This document shows, piece by piece, positions 1 to 9,561 of a stretch of DNA of 63,273 nucleotides. Under the pieces are notes generated by a model. That model did no database searches. It was given only the letters and a program-made list of their open reading frames with translations, and was not told the DNA's origin. The translations under genes were made by a program, and so were the position numbers. Location of the stretch: contig NZ_JACESE010000019.1 of NCBI RefSeq assembly GCF_013911965.1, positions 1 through 63,273 on the forward strand. Direction: 5' to 3'. The DNA comes from Phenylobacterium sp. Its GTDB lineage: Bacteria > Pseudomonadota > Alphaproteobacteria > Caulobacterales > Caulobacteraceae. How positions within the stretch are numbered: position 1 is the stretch's first letter; every line of letters begins with the position of its first letter.

Positions 1-116
1 CACCCGTGCAGCGCCACCAGACGGTAAAGCGCCGCCAGATCCACCCGCGCCTGCCACTCCTCGGCGCTCACCTTGCCCTTCAGGGACGTCACGACGCCCG
101 CGGACCCATCGGCCAT
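1..116 (-). CDS. class II aldolase/adducin family protein, N-terminal fragment
   Basis: Only the first 38 codons lie in the window; the gene runs off the left edge. The visible segment WQARVDLAALYRLVALHG near residues 19-36 matches the N-terminal helix of class II aldolase/adducin domain proteins, which are metal-dependent aldolases or scaffold proteins. The ATG at 116 is preceded by GGGAGG. It sits downstream of glpK on the same strand, 60 bases away, so the two may be co-transcribed. The substrate cannot be told from this fragment. Confidence 0.7.
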   Translation of the reverse strand, partial: MADGSAGVVTSLKGKVSAEEWQARVDLAALYRLVALHG

Positions 117-175
117 GGCGGCCTCCCTTCGTGTCTGTTCGTTGCCTCGAAGAGTCCTCCCGCGGGCGGGGGCCG

Positions 176-1675
176 TCAAGGGGCGCGGCTGAGCGTACGG
201 CCGACGGCGTCGCGCCAGCGGGCCTGGCGCCTGGCGCGCGCCTCGGGATCGAGGGCCGGCTCGGCGGCCTCCGTCCGGGGGCGCGCGGCGGCGGCCTCTT
301 CCAGGCTGGCGTAGAGGCCCGCGCCGAGGCCGGCGAACAGCGCCGCCCCCAGGGCGGTGGTTTCCTGATAGCTGGCGCGCGCCACCCGCTGGCCGGTGAG
401 GTCGGCCAGGCGCTGGGCGAACCAGGCGCTGCGCGACATGCCGCCGTCGATGCGCAGCTCCGATCCGGCGCCGAAGGCGTCCGGCGCGTCGGACCGCATG
501 GCCTCGATCAGGTCGGCGGTCTGGAAGGCGCTGGCCTCGTAGGCCGCCGCGCTGATCTCAGCCAGGCCGGTGTCGCGGGTCAGGCCGATCAGGGCGCCGC
601 GGGCGTCCGGGTCCCACCACGGCGCGCCCAGGCCGGTGAAGGCCGGGACCATGACGACGCCGTGGCCCTCCCGGGCCTGCCGCGCCAGGTCCTCGGCCGC
701 CTGGGGCGAATCGACCCCCAGGCCTTCGCACAGCCACTGGATGGCCGCGCCGGCGATGAAGATGGCGCCCTCCAGGGCGTAGGTGGCGCGGCCGTTCACC
801 CGGGCTGCGACCGTGGTGAGGAGCCGGGCCCGGGAGACCGGCGCCGCCGCCCCGGTGTTGACCAGAAGGAAGCAGCCCGTCCCGTAGGTGGCCTTCATCT
901 GGCCCGGCGCGATGCAGCCCTGCCCCATCAGGGCCGCCTGCTGGTCGCCGGCCACGCCGCAGATGGGCACGGCCCGCCCCAGGACGTCAGGCAGGGTGTC
1001 GCCGAAGTGGGTGGCGCAGTCCTTCACCTCGGGCAGGACCTGGGCCGGCACGTCGAAGAGTTCGAGCATCGCCTCCGACCAGGCCTGCATCCGCAGATCG
1101 AAGAGCAGGGTGCGGGAGGCGTTGGTGGCGTCCGTCACGTGCGCCTGTCCGCCTGTCAGCTGCCAGATGAGCCAGGTGTCGATCGTCCCGGCCAGGAGTT
1201 CGCCCGCCGCGGCCCGGGCGCGTGCGCCCGGCACATTGTCGAGCAGCCAGGCGAGTTTCGTCCCGGCGAAATAGGGGTCGATCAGCAGTCCCGTGACCTC
1301 GGTGACGTGCGGCTCCGCCCCCTGCCCCTTCAGGCGTTCGCACGTCGCAGCGGTGCGGCGGTCCTGCCAGACGACCGCGCGGTGGATCGGCTCGCCCGTG
1401 GCCCGATCCCAGACGACCACCGTCTCGCGCTGGTTGGTGATGCCGATCGCGGCCACATCGGAGACGCCACAGCCGGCCCGTTCCACGGCCTCGCGCATGA
1501 CCGCGACGCTGGCCTGGAAGATCTCGACGGCGTCGTGCTCGACCCATCCGTCGGCGGGATAGTGCTGGGTCAGAGGCCGGCCCGCCTCGGCCACCGCCCG
1601 TCCCTGCAGATCGAAGAGGATGGCGCGGGTGCTGGTGGTGCCCTGGTCCAGGGCCATGATCAGCGGTTTGGCCAT
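176..1675 (-). CDS. glpK: glycerol kinase
   Basis: ATP-dependent phosphorylation of glycerol to sn-glycerol 3-phosphate in the cytoplasm. At 499 aa it is the usual GlpK length. The FGGY-kinase phosphate-binding motif [10 protein letters not shown] is at residues 9-18, WQDRRT lies near residue 103, and the C-terminal ATP-binding region has [12 protein letters not shown] followed by an ETTALGAA segment. The start is supported by AGGAGG about 9 bases upstream. No glpF, glpD or glpR is next to it, so it appears to be a solitary kinase gene rather than part of a glp operon. Confidence 0.95.
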   Translation of the reverse strand: MAKPLIMALDQGTTSTRAILFDLQGRAVAEAGRPLTQHYPADGWVEHDAVEIFQASVAVMREAVERAGCGVSDVAAIGITNQRETVVVWDRATGEPIHRAVVWQDRRTAATCERLKGQGAEPHVTEVTGLLIDPYFAGTKLAWLLDNVPGARARAAAGELLAGTIDTWLIWQLTGGQAHVTDATNASRTLLFDLRMQAWSEAMLELFDVPAQVLPEVKDCATHFGDTLPDVLGRAVPICGVAGDQQAALMGQGCIAPGQMKATYGTGCFLLVNTGAAAPVSRARLLTTVAARVNGRATYALEGAIFIAGAAIQWLCEGLGVDSPQAAEDLARQAREGHGVVMVPAFTGLGAPWWDPDARGALIGLTRDTGLAEISAAAYEASAFQTADLIEAMRSDAPDAFGAGSELRIDGGMSRSAWFAQRLADLTGQRVARASYQETTALGAALFAGLGAGLYASLEEAAAARPRTEAAEPALDPEARARRQARWRDAVGRTLSRAP

Positions 1676-1794
1676 GCGGCGTTTCCTCCTGAAGCGTCTT
1701 GAACTGCAGCCTTGGTTGAACGGGGTTTAAGCATGTTTTCATTTGCTCCCGTCAGATTCGCGAGTGCGAAAGCCCTTCAGATTCGGAGATCGCC

Positions 1795-2916
1795 TTGAGC
1801 GCTCTGGCCCGGACGCAAGAGATTCTCAGCCTCGCCAAGAGCCGCGCGCCGGCCGATCGCGAGCGCCTGCTTATGGCCGTGGTCGACCTGTGCGACGTCT
1901 CCGACAGCGCCCAGATCATGGGCGCGCCGGCCATTCAGGACCTGCTGAACTCCATCTTCATGAGCCTGGTGGTCGAGGCCGAGCGGGAGATCCGCCGCCG
2001 CCTCGCCGAGAAGCTGTCGACCGTGGACTGGGCTCCGACGGCCCTGGTGAACGTCCTGGCGCTGGACGACATCGAGATCGCCCGCCCGATCATCGCCTCC
2101 AGTCCCGTGCTCAAGGATTCCGACCTGGTCCGGCTGCTGGTCGAGGCGACGGTGGAGCACCAGATCGAAGTCGCGCGGCGGCCCGGCCTGGGCGGCGAAG
2201 TGGTCGCGGCCATCCTGCAGCAGAACGAACCGGCGGTGCTCACGGCCCTGGCGGGCAATACGCAGACGCCGCTTTCGGCCGGCGACATGGCCCTCCTCGT
2301 CAACGCCTCGCGACGGGTGGCGGCCCTGCGCTCGCCTCTGGCCCGACGCCCGGAACTCACCGAGGATCTGGCCCTGCAGCTCTATGTCTGGGTCGGCCAG
2401 GCCCTTCGGCAGTCCCTCACCTCGCGCTTCCGGCTCGATCCGGCCGCGCTGGACGCCGCCCTCGCCGAGGCCGTCGGACAGGCGCACGCCGGTGGGGTCC
2501 AGGAGGCCGATCCGGCCATCGTCTGGCAGCAGGACGACGAGCGGGAGGAGATGGAGCGGCGCCTGATCTCCAAGCTCGCCGCCGCCGGCCAGCTGCGCCC
2601 GGGCTACCTCCTGCGCGCCCTGCGCGAAGGCAAGCTGTCGCTCTTCGTCGGCGCCCTCGCCGCCCTGGGCGATTTTCCGCCCGAGCACATCCGCAAGGCC
2701 CTCGACAGCGATCGGCCGGAGCTGCTCGGCCTGGCCTGCGCGGCCGTGAGCATCGACCGAAGCGCCTTCCCGACCATCCTGCAGCTCGTCCGCGAACTGA
2801 ACGAAGACCGGCCCTGCGGCGGGGCCGAAGGCGCCCGACGCGCCTTGAGCGCCTTTGGCCCGTTCTCTCCCGATCTGGCGGCGGCCGCCTTCCGCCAGGC
2901 CGTGGCCGCCCACTGA
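1795..2916 (+). CDS. DUF2336 domain-containing protein (first of two)
   Basis: A 373-aa protein of the DUF2336 family, an alpha-helical, HEAT-like group common in Caulobacterales and Rhizobiales with no settled function. The diagnostic central region (residues 60-140) carries repeated helical units such as LALDDIEIARPIIASSPVLKD. It has no membrane segment or signal peptide. The only good start is a TTG. A second member of the same family lies 2.2 kb away on the other strand (5163-6302), with an Hpt protein between them and a hybrid kinase beyond, which suggests a signalling role; that role is inference. Confidence 0.85.
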   Translation: MSALARTQEILSLAKSRAPADRERLLMAVVDLCDVSDSAQIMGAPAIQDLLNSIFMSLVVEAEREIRRRLAEKLSTVDWAPTALVNVLALDDIEIARPIIASSPVLKDSDLVRLLVEATVEHQIEVARRPGLGGEVVAAILQQNEPAVLTALAGNTQTPLSAGDMALLVNASRRVAALRSPLARRPELTEDLALQLYVWVGQALRQSLTSRFRLDPAALDAALAEAVGQAHAGGVQEADPAIVWQQDDEREEMERRLISKLAAAGQLRPGYLLRALREGKLSLFVGALAALGDFPPEHIRKALDSDRPELLGLACAAVSIDRSAFPTILQLVRELNEDRPCGGAEGARRALSAFGPFSPDLAAAAFRQAVAAH

Positions 2917-2981
2917 GGCTTGCGGACGCCCGACGAGATCGGGTTTGACAAGGCCGGACGGCTGCCGGCTTTTGCACCGCC

Positions 2982-3764
2982 ATGTTCAAGGCCGAACCCT
3001 TCGTGACCCGCGTCGCCTTCGCCGCCAGCGACCGCCCCGAAGCCCAGGATGCGCTGAAGGACCTGACGGCGCGCTACGGTCAGGTCCCGGAGGACCAGGC
3101 CCAGGTCATCGTCGCCCTGGGCGGCGACGGCTTCATGCTGGAGACCCTGCATCGGAACATGGGCGCGCCCAAGCCGATCTACGGCATGAACCGCGGCTCC
3201 GTCGGCTTCCTGATGAACGAGTACAGCGCCGACGACCTGCTGGACCGGATCAACGCCGCCGAACGCGCCGTCATCCACCCGCTGAGCATGGTCGCCGTGG
3301 ACATCCGCCGGCGGCAGCACCGGGCGCTGGCGATCAACGAGGTGTCGCTGCTGCGCCAGACCCGCCAGACGGCCAAGCTGCGCATCTCGGTGGACGGCAA
3401 GGTCCGGCTCAACGAGCTGTCGTGCGACGGCGCCCTCGTCGCCACGCCGGCGGGATCGACCGCCTACAACCTCTCGGCTCACGGGCCGATCATCCCCCTG
3501 GACGCCAAGGTCCTGGCCCTGACGCCGATCAGCGCCTTCCGGCCCCGCCGTTGGCGGGGCGCCCTGCTCGGCCACGAGGCCCGCGTCACCTTCGAGATCC
3601 TGGAGGCCGACAAGCGGCCGGTCAGCGCCGTGGCCGACAATTACGAGGTCCGCGACGTCCTCGAGGTGCATGTGGCCGAGAACCGCGACATCAGCCTGGT
3701 CATGCTGTTCGACGCCGGGCGCAGCCTGGAGGAGCGGGTTCTCGCGGAGCAGTTCTCGTCCTGA
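2982..3764 (+). CDS. nadK: NAD kinase
   Basis: Phosphorylates NAD to NADP using ATP or polyphosphate. It is 260 aa, the normal length for the short alphaproteobacterial type. The diagnostic GGDG is at residues 47-50, AINEVSLLR lies near 118, and the second NAD-binding motif TPAGSTAYN is near 155, followed by the LTPISAF region. Cytoplasmic. It follows the DUF2336 gene by 65 bases on the same strand and could share its transcript. Confidence 0.95.
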   Translation: MFKAEPFVTRVAFAASDRPEAQDALKDLTARYGQVPEDQAQVIVALGGDGFMLETLHRNMGAPKPIYGMNRGSVGFLMNEYSADDLLDRINAAERAVIHPLSMVAVDIRRRQHRALAINEVSLLRQTRQTAKLRISVDGKVRLNELSCDGALVATPAGSTAYNLSAHGPIIPLDAKVLALTPISAFRPRRWRGALLGHEARVTFEILEADKRPVSAVADNYEVRDVLEVHVAENRDISLVMLFDAGRSLEERVLAEQFSS

Positions 3765-3842
3765 GGCAGGCATAGCCACGCCTCATTCGTTGTTAAGGTC
3801 TGGGAACTACGGTCAGGCCAAGCATCCGTAAAGGAGATGGCC

Positions 3843-4328
3843 ATGAGTCAGCAGAATACCGGTCAGGTGATCCAGGTCCCCAACACCCTCCGACTGAAGG
3901 TCGGCGGCCGGTTCGGCTCGGTCGATCCCAGCGCGATCGCCAAGGCCGAAGCTGCGCTCAAGAACCTCTCCGGAAACTTCGCCCAGTGGCTTCAGGACGA
4001 GGTCACCAAGCTCGAGACCGCCCGCGCGCGGGTGAAGTCCGAAGGTGCGAACCCGGAAACGCTCGAGAGCCTCTATCTCCGCGCTCACGACCTGAAGGGC
4101 CTGGGCACCACCTACGAATTCCCGCTGATCACCCGCATGGCCGCCTCGCTCTGCAAGCTGATCGACGACAAGGACAAGCGCCTGGAGGCGCCGATGGTGC
4201 TGATCGACGCCCATATCGACGGCATCAAGGCGGCCGTCCGCGACAGCATCAAGACCGACGACCATCCGGTCGGAAAGATCCTGGTCGAGGAACTGGAGCG
4301 CCGCGTGGCCGCCTCGGGCCTGGTCTGA
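3843..4328 (+). CDS. Hpt-domain protein (histidine phosphotransfer)
   Basis: A 161-aa soluble protein with a single Hpt domain. The phosphoacceptor is probably His82 in the motif LRAHDLKGLGTTYE; the helix following it (PLITRMAASLCKLID) fits the Hpt four-helix bundle. The start at 3843 is chosen because AAGGAG lies 6 bases upstream; the in-frame ATG two codons earlier overlaps that ribosome binding site. It is a free-standing phosphotransfer protein, so a plausible partner is the hybrid histidine kinase at 6463-8262, which has a receiver but no Hpt domain of its own. That pairing is inferred from position only. Confidence 0.85.
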   Translation: MSQQNTGQVIQVPNTLRLKVGGRFGSVDPSAIAKAEAALKNLSGNFAQWLQDEVTKLETARARVKSEGANPETLESLYLRAHDLKGLGTTYEFPLITRMAASLCKLIDDKDKRLEAPMVLIDAHIDGIKAAVRDSIKTDDHPVGKILVEELERRVAASGLV

Positions 4329-4335
4329 CCCGGAC

Positions 4336-5109
4336 TTAGAGGACCGAGGCGAGCGGCTCGGCCACCGGCCCGTAGCCCGCCGCCTCCGGCAGCACCAGCA
4401 TCCTGCCTTCGGGACGATCCTCCACCTGCGGCTCAACCGCATAGGGCGGGCGTGATCTCGCCTGGGCGACGGCCTCGTCCGCGGCCCGCGCCTCAGCCAG
4501 GCGCATCAGATTCATGCGGGTGGGGAAGACCACCTTGCGCCGCCCCGTCTCGGCGGCCTCGAGGGCTTCCTGCGGCGTGAGCCAGCAGGCGTCCACCGTC
4601 TCGCGCCCGTCGCAGGCGGCGAGCTGCCCCTCCGGGGCGTGAGCGACATAGAACCAGGTGTCGAACCGTTTGGCCGCGAAGGCCGGCGTGATCCACCGGG
4701 CGAAGACGGTGAGGGCGGCGAGGTCGATGCTCGCACCCGCCTCGCGCACCACGTCCAGGAACGGGATCTCGCCCCGGTCGACCGCCTGGCGCAGCTCGAG
4801 CGGGCAAGGCTCCATCTCCAGAGGCCCGCCTCCGCGGCCGCGCGCGAGCAGGACGCCGGCCTCCTCGAACACCTCCCGGATGGCGGCGATGCGCAGTGGG
4901 CGCTGCTCGGCCTCCACCGCGCCCCAGCCCAGGGCATGCTCCGACCAGGCTTCGTCCAGATCGCCGGCGTGGGTCTTGCCGCCCGGAAAGACGAGGGCGC
5001 CGGAGGCGAACTCGATCTGCCGGTGGCGCTCGACCATCAGCACCTCGAAGCGCGGCGCGTCGCGCAGCAGCAGGATGGTCGAGGCGGGGACGGCGGCGGC
5101 GGAATCCAT
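4336..5109 (-). CDS. NUDIX hydrolase, NUDT19-like
   Basis: A 257-aa protein that probably hydrolyses a nucleoside diphosphate derivative or CoA ester. The Nudix box is split: FPGGKTHAGD at residues 41-50, then a short insertion, then REVFEEAGVLL near 77-87. An interrupted box with a long C-terminal extension is characteristic of the RP2/NUDT19-type branch, whose members act on CoA and related substrates. The gene converges with the Hpt gene, with 7 bases between the stop codons. Confidence 0.85.
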   Translation of the reverse strand: MDSAAAVPASTILLLRDAPRFEVLMVERHRQIEFASGALVFPGGKTHAGDLDEAWSEHALGWGAVEAEQRPLRIAAIREVFEEAGVLLARGRGGGPLEMEPCPLELRQAVDRGEIPFLDVVREAGASIDLAALTVFARWITPAFAAKRFDTWFYVAHAPEGQLAACDGRETVDACWLTPQEALEAAETGRRKVVFPTRMNLMRLAEARAADEAVAQARSRPPYAVEPQVEDRPEGRMLVLPEAAGYGPVAEPLASVL

Positions 5110-5162
5110 GGCTCATGTTGAGCCGCGACGCCGCCCTTGGCCAGCGGCTTCGGCCGCGCCGG

Positions 5163-6302
5163 TCAGGCCAGCTGGGCGGCCGGCGCCTGCCGGTCGGCCA
5201 GGCGGTCCATCTTCTCCAGCAGATAGTCGGCGTCCTCGCGGCCGCCCACGTGGGGCTGGGTGAGAAAACGTTCGAGCATCTTCTTCTGGAAGCGCTCGCG
5301 GTCGCGCGCGCCGCCGTCGAACTCCACGGCGTGGAAGGTGTCCACCCCGGCCCGGAACGCGGGGAAGAGTCGCGCCGGCAGTCCCGCCCGCTCATAGACG
5401 GCCTTGAGACCGAGCGGCCCGGCGTCGTGGATCATCAGCCAGGTGCGATGGTGCGGCACGCCGGCCAGTTCGGCCAGGCCCCACTCGAAGAAGGCCATGT
5501 GGCCGTGAGCCAGGGCCCGCAGCAGAAGCGAGGCGGTCAGGCGCTCATTGCGGTGCAGGTGGGCGACGAAGGACTTCAGGTCCGCGGTCCGGCCGGCCTG
5601 GTCCACCAGGTCGATGGTCGCGCGCTCCTTGGCGCCGGTGGCGATCTGAAGCGCCAGTTCGGCCGAGACCGGGTGATGGGTCAGCAGGTGATCGCGCACC
5701 TTGTCGCTGACCATGTCGACGAGCTTCTCGGTGACCGACAGCGGCAGGGCCTGACGATAGGCCACGGCCGAGAGGACGCGCTCGGAGCGCTCGAACCGCG
5801 CCAGCACCTGCATCAGGGTGGCGTCGGCGAAATCGGCGTTGTCGTTGGCGCAGGCGACCTCGACGGCGCGCTCGGTGCCCACCTCGACGATGGCCTGGGT
5901 CACCCGCTTCGACAGGCGCGGGCGCTTGGCCACGGCCACCTGCCGGATGGGCCCGCCCAGGCGCACGATCTCCATCAGATCCTCGTCGGTGAAGACCGGC
6001 GAGAAGGCGATGATCGGCTGGCAGACGCTCTCCACGTCGCGGGCGAGCTTCACCGCCACGTCGTGCGGCAGGAGGGGCGAGTGCTTCAGGGTGACGGCGA
6101 GCGCACGGCGCACCAGTTCGGCCGCGTCGGCGGCCATGACGCGGAGGATTTCCTGCGCCAGATCGCGCTCCTCCGCCGTCAGCTCCACCGTCTCGATGCG
6201 GCGGCAGAGCTTGTGGGCGACCACCGCACGCTCGTCCGGCGTCGCGCCCTTGACGAGTGTGCGGATGTCCTCGTCGGTCAGAGCCGCCCGCGTGGTCGTC
6301 AT
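5163..6302 (-). CDS. DUF2336 domain-containing protein (second of two)
   Basis: A 379-aa alpha-helical protein of the DUF2336 family, paralogous to the one at 1795-2916. The core motif IIAFSPVFTDEDLMEIVRLG at roughly residues 85-104 lines up with IIASSPVLKDSDLVRLLVEA of the first copy. The start at 6302 (MTTTRAAL) is preferred over an upstream in-frame GTG/TTG region because a GAGGGGG stretch lies about 7 bases upstream. It is divergent from the hybrid histidine kinase; the 160-bp gap between them must hold both promoters. Confidence 0.85.
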   Translation of the reverse strand: MTTTRAALTDEDIRTLVKGATPDERAVVAHKLCRRIETVELTAEERDLAQEILRVMAADAAELVRRALAVTLKHSPLLPHDVAVKLARDVESVCQPIIAFSPVFTDEDLMEIVRLGGPIRQVAVAKRPRLSKRVTQAIVEVGTERAVEVACANDNADFADATLMQVLARFERSERVLSAVAYRQALPLSVTEKLVDMVSDKVRDHLLTHHPVSAELALQIATGAKERATIDLVDQAGRTADLKSFVAHLHRNERLTASLLLRALAHGHMAFFEWGLAELAGVPHHRTWLMIHDAGPLGLKAVYERAGLPARLFPAFRAGVDTFHAVEFDGGARDRERFQKKMLERFLTQPHVGGREDADYLLEKMDRLADRQAPAAQLA

Positions 6303-6462
6303 GACGCACCCCCTCGCCTTCAGGACCGCCGTCCCAACCTCGGATAATGGTCGGTTAGGCTTAACGATCAGTTGCACACGCGGCTGTGGATTAACGCTGT
6401 TCCGTAACCCCGCGCCAACCGTGCGCCTCTACCCTCGACACGTGTCCGCAGAGGGTTCGTCC

Positions 6463-8262
6463 GTGTCATCAAACGCCGATTCTCGTCGGGCCGCGCCACT
6501 GCGCGGCGGGGCGTCCTTCTCCCACCAGTCGCTCGAGGCGCAGACCGCTCTGCTGCCCTACGCCCTGGCCGCCTTCGCCATCAGCCTGCCCGTCTATGTC
6601 TGGGCCGGTTCGTTCGCCCCGAACACCGCCTGGATGACGGCGAGCTTCGCCCTCTTCGCCATCGCCTGCGGCGCCACCTACGCCGCGGTGAGCTGGCTGA
6701 AGACCGAGGCCGCCGCCGATCTCGGCCGGCGCGCCCGGGTGCACATCCTGACCGGCCTCATCTGGGCCGGCTGCGTGGCCCAAATCGCCGCCTTCGCCCA
6801 CCAGGCCGGCCCGATGCGCGAACCTCTGCTGATGATGGCCACGGCCGCGGCGGTGGTCTGCATCTTCTTCACGGCGCCCTGGCTGCCGAGCCTGCTGGTG
6901 GTCGGGGCCGCCGCCGCCGCCGGGCCGCTGATCGCGCTCTTCGCCCATCCGGAGAGCGAAGGCGCCGCCACCCTGGCCTGGGGGGCCGTGGCGCTGGCCT
7001 TCGCGCTCGCCCTGATCCTGAACCGCATCCTGCGCCGCCAGTTCGCCCTGGCCAGCGAGCGCGAGGTGCTGATCGCCGACCGCGCCGGAAAGGTCGAGGA
7101 GGCGAGCCGCCTGGCCCAGTCGAAGTCTGACCTGGTCGCCACCCTGAGCCACGAGATCCGCAACGGCCTGACCGGCGTCGCCCACGTCCTGGCCTCGGCC
7201 GCCGGCCGCAACGGCCGCGCCGCGCCCTCGCGCGAGCAGCTGTCGGCGGCCCTGGACGCGGTCAACGACCTGATCGCGGTCCTCAACACCACCCTGGATT
7301 CCGAGACCGCCGAAGCCGGCCGCCTGGCCGTGGACATCCGTCCCATCGACGCCGCAGCCCTGGTCCGGGATCTCGTCCTGCTCAACCGGCCGCATGCGGC
7401 CGCCAAGGGCCTGGAGCTGACCCTGCACGTGCCCGCCGAGCTCTCTGAGGGCCGCGGCGCGGCGCTGGGTGATGCGACCCGGGTCCGCCAGATCCTGGCC
7501 AACCTGATCGGCAACGCGATCAAGTTCACCGTCCGCGGGCGCGTGGAAGCCCGCCTGGAGATCACCGAGGCCGGCCGCCTCGCCGTAGAGGTCGCCGACA
7601 CCGGGCCGGGCCTGTCGCCCGAAGAACTGTCGCGCGCCTTCGAGGCCTTCCACAGGGTCGAGCGGACCAGCGCCGGCGTGCCGGGGGCGGGTCTGGGCCT
7701 GTCGCTGTCGCGGCAGCTGGCGCGGCTGATGCACGGCGAGCTGAAGGCGAGCAGCGCGCCCGGCGTCGGCAGCTGCTTCCGGCTGGAGCTGCCCTTCGAC
7801 GCCACGGCTTCGGGCGACACGCCCGAATTCGAGGATGCCGCCGCCCTTCCGGCGCAGGATCGGCGCAAGCTGCGCATCCTGGTGGCGGAGGACGACGGCC
7901 TGAACGCGGCCATGCTGCGGGCCGTCCTGGAACAGCTGGGCCACCAGATCGTCCACGCGGCCGACGGCCGGCGGGCGACGGACCTGGCGCGGGTCTGCGA
8001 ATTCGACCTGGCGATGATCGACGGCCGCATGCCGGGCCTGGACGGTCCGCAGGCGACGGCCGAGATCCGCCGCTTCGAAGGCGCGGCGGGACGCCTGCCG
8101 ATCATCGCCGTCATCGGCGGCGACGCCGAGGAGGCTCAGGAATGCCTGGAAGCCGGCGCCGACGCGGTGCTGCGCAAGCCGGTCACCGTCACCGCCGTCG
8201 CCCGGGCCGTCGCCGACGCGACGGCGCGTTCGGGCCAGGAGGCCGGCCGCCGCGTCGCCTGA
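6463..8262 (+). CDS. hybrid sensor histidine kinase with C-terminal receiver
   Basis: A 599-aa membrane kinase. About five to six hydrophobic segments lie within residues 28-185 with no extracytoplasmic sensor domain, followed by a dimerisation helix with the H-box ATLSHEIRNGL (phosphoacceptor His230), the N-box NLIGNAIKFT, the G1 box DTGPGLS and the G2 box GAGLGLSLS. The C-terminal receiver (about 465-590) has the acidic pair EDD, phosphoacceptor Asp520 in MIDGRMPG and the conserved Lys572 in LRKPV. The GTG at 6463 is chosen over the earlier GTG at 6442 because AGAGGG lies just upstream of it. No Hpt domain is present, so a separate phosphotransfer protein is needed. Confidence 0.93.
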   Translation: MSSNADSRRAAPLRGGASFSHQSLEAQTALLPYALAAFAISLPVYVWAGSFAPNTAWMTASFALFAIACGATYAAVSWLKTEAAADLGRRARVHILTGLIWAGCVAQIAAFAHQAGPMREPLLMMATAAAVVCIFFTAPWLPSLLVVGAAAAAGPLIALFAHPESEGAATLAWGAVALAFALALILNRILRRQFALASEREVLIADRAGKVEEASRLAQSKSDLVATLSHEIRNGLTGVAHVLASAAGRNGRAAPSREQLSAALDAVNDLIAVLNTTLDSETAEAGRLAVDIRPIDAAALVRDLVLLNRPHAAAKGLELTLHVPAELSEGRGAALGDATRVRQILANLIGNAIKFTVRGRVEARLEITEAGRLAVEVADTGPGLSPEELSRAFEAFHRVERTSAGVPGAGLGLSLSRQLARLMHGELKASSAPGVGSCFRLELPFDATASGDTPEFEDAAALPAQDRRKLRILVAEDDGLNAAMLRAVLEQLGHQIVHAADGRRATDLARVCEFDLAMIDGRMPGLDGPQATAEIRRFEGAAGRLPIIAVIGGDAEEAQECLEAGADAVLRKPVTVTAVARAVADATARSGQEAGRRVA

Positions 8263-8364
8263 CGTCGCGGCGCCCTTTTCCCGGCCGGCGCCGAACGCCA
8301 TCATGCCGCCGAACGACAAGGCCGGGCCCATGCCGCCCGGCCGCCAGGCGGAGGACCAAGGCTC

Positions 8365-9561
8365 GTGATCCTGAAGGGACTGAAGGTGGTGGAGTTCGCC
8401 ACCTATATCGCCGCGCCCGGCGCGGCCGGCGTCTTGGGCGACTGGGGCGCGGAGGTCATCAAGATCGAACGGCCCGGCGGCGACGAGATGCGGCACGTCT
8501 TCGCCGACGCCAAGAGCGAGCTGTCGGCCAACCCCACCTTCGAGATGGACAACCGCGGCAAGCGCTCGGTCGTCCTCGACATCTCCAAGCCGGAGGGCCG
8601 GGACGCGGTGGCGCGGCTGGCGGAAGACGCCGACGTGTTCATCACCAATGTCCGGCCAGCCTCTCTGAAACGGGCGGGCCTGGACGAGGCCGCGCTGCGG
8701 GCGAAGAACCCCCGCCTCGTCTATGCGCTCGTCACCGGCTACGGACTCGAGGGACCTGACGCCCACAAGCCGGGCTTCGATGTCACCGCCTTCTGGTCGC
8801 GTGCCGGCGTGGCCCACATGCATGCGCCCAAGGGGACCGATCCCTTCCTGCTGCGCACCGGCGTCGGCGACCACACCACCTCGCTCGCCACCGTCTCGGC
8901 CATACTGGCGGCGCTCTACGAGCGCGAGCGGACAGGGGAAGGACGGTTCGTCCAGACGTCGCTGCTGGCCACCGGCGTCTATGTGGTGGGCTCGGACCTG
9001 GCGGTGCAGCTGCGCTTCGGGCGGCTGGCCTCCAACCGGTCCCGGCGCGAGCCGCTGAACCCGCTGGCGAACTTCTTCAGGAGCGCCGACGGGCGGTGGT
9101 TCGTGACCAATCCGCGGGGCGGGAGCGTCGACTGGAAGGCCATGTGCGACGTCGCCGGCCGGCCCGACCTGCTGGAGGATCCCCGCTTCGCCGGCGGGCG
9201 CGAGCGCAAGGCCAACACCGCCGAACTGACGGCGGAGTTCGACGCCGCCTTCGCCGCCCTCACCTATGAGGAGATCACCGCAAGGCTCGACGCCGCCGAT
9301 CTCGTCTGGGCGCCGGTGCAGACCCCCGCCGAGGTGGCGGCCGATCCGCAGGTCCGCGCCGCCGGCGCGCTGGTCGAGGTCGAGGATGGCCGTGGCGGCC
9401 GCGCCGATTCGCCGGCCGCGCCCGCGCGCTTTCCCGGCAGCGACGCGCCGAGCCGCCCCGCAGCGCCGGCTCTGGGCGCCCACACCCGCGAGGTGCTGGC
9501 GGAGATCGGATACGGGCCAGCCGAGATCGAGGCCATGATCGAGGCCGGCGCGGCCGCCTAG
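8365..9561 (+). CDS. CaiB/BaiF family CoA-transferase (family III)
   Basis: A 398-aa protein that moves CoA between organic acids. The N-terminal signature LKVVEFATYIAAPGAAGVLGDWGAEVIKIE is typical of family III. The catalytic aspartate is Asp169 in TGVGDHTTS, the same position as in formyl-CoA transferase. Start is GTG. It overlaps the convergent transglycosylase gene by 4 bases. The substrate cannot be told; related genes often serve carnitine, bile acid or alpha-methylacyl-CoA metabolism. Confidence 0.92.
   Translation: MILKGLKVVEFATYIAAPGAAGVLGDWGAEVIKIERPGGDEMRHVFADAKSELSANPTFEMDNRGKRSVVLDISKPEGRDAVARLAEDADVFITNVRPASLKRAGLDEAALRAKNPRLVYALVTGYGLEGPDAHKPGFDVTAFWSRAGVAHMHAPKGTDPFLLRTGVGDHTTSLATVSAILAALYERERTGEGRFVQTSLLATGVYVVGSDLAVQLRFGRLASNRSRREPLNPLANFFRSADGRWFVTNPRGGSVDWKAMCDVAGRPDLLEDPRFAGGRERKANTAELTAEFDAAFAALTYEEITARLDAADLVWAPVQTPAEVAADPQVRAAGALVEVEDGRGGRADSPAAPARFPGSDAPSRPAAPALGAHTREVLAEIGYGPAEIEAMIEAGAAA

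Noticed and set aside
6303-6462. CtrA box between DUF2336 and the kinase
   Set aside because: TTAG and TTAA occur but with spacings other than 7 bases.
6469-9483. Very long open reading frame on the minus strand (about 1000 aa)
   Set aside because: It is the antisense of the histidine kinase and CoA-transferase genes, with Gly/Arg/Ala-rich sequence and no recognisable domain; common in DNA of 70% GC.
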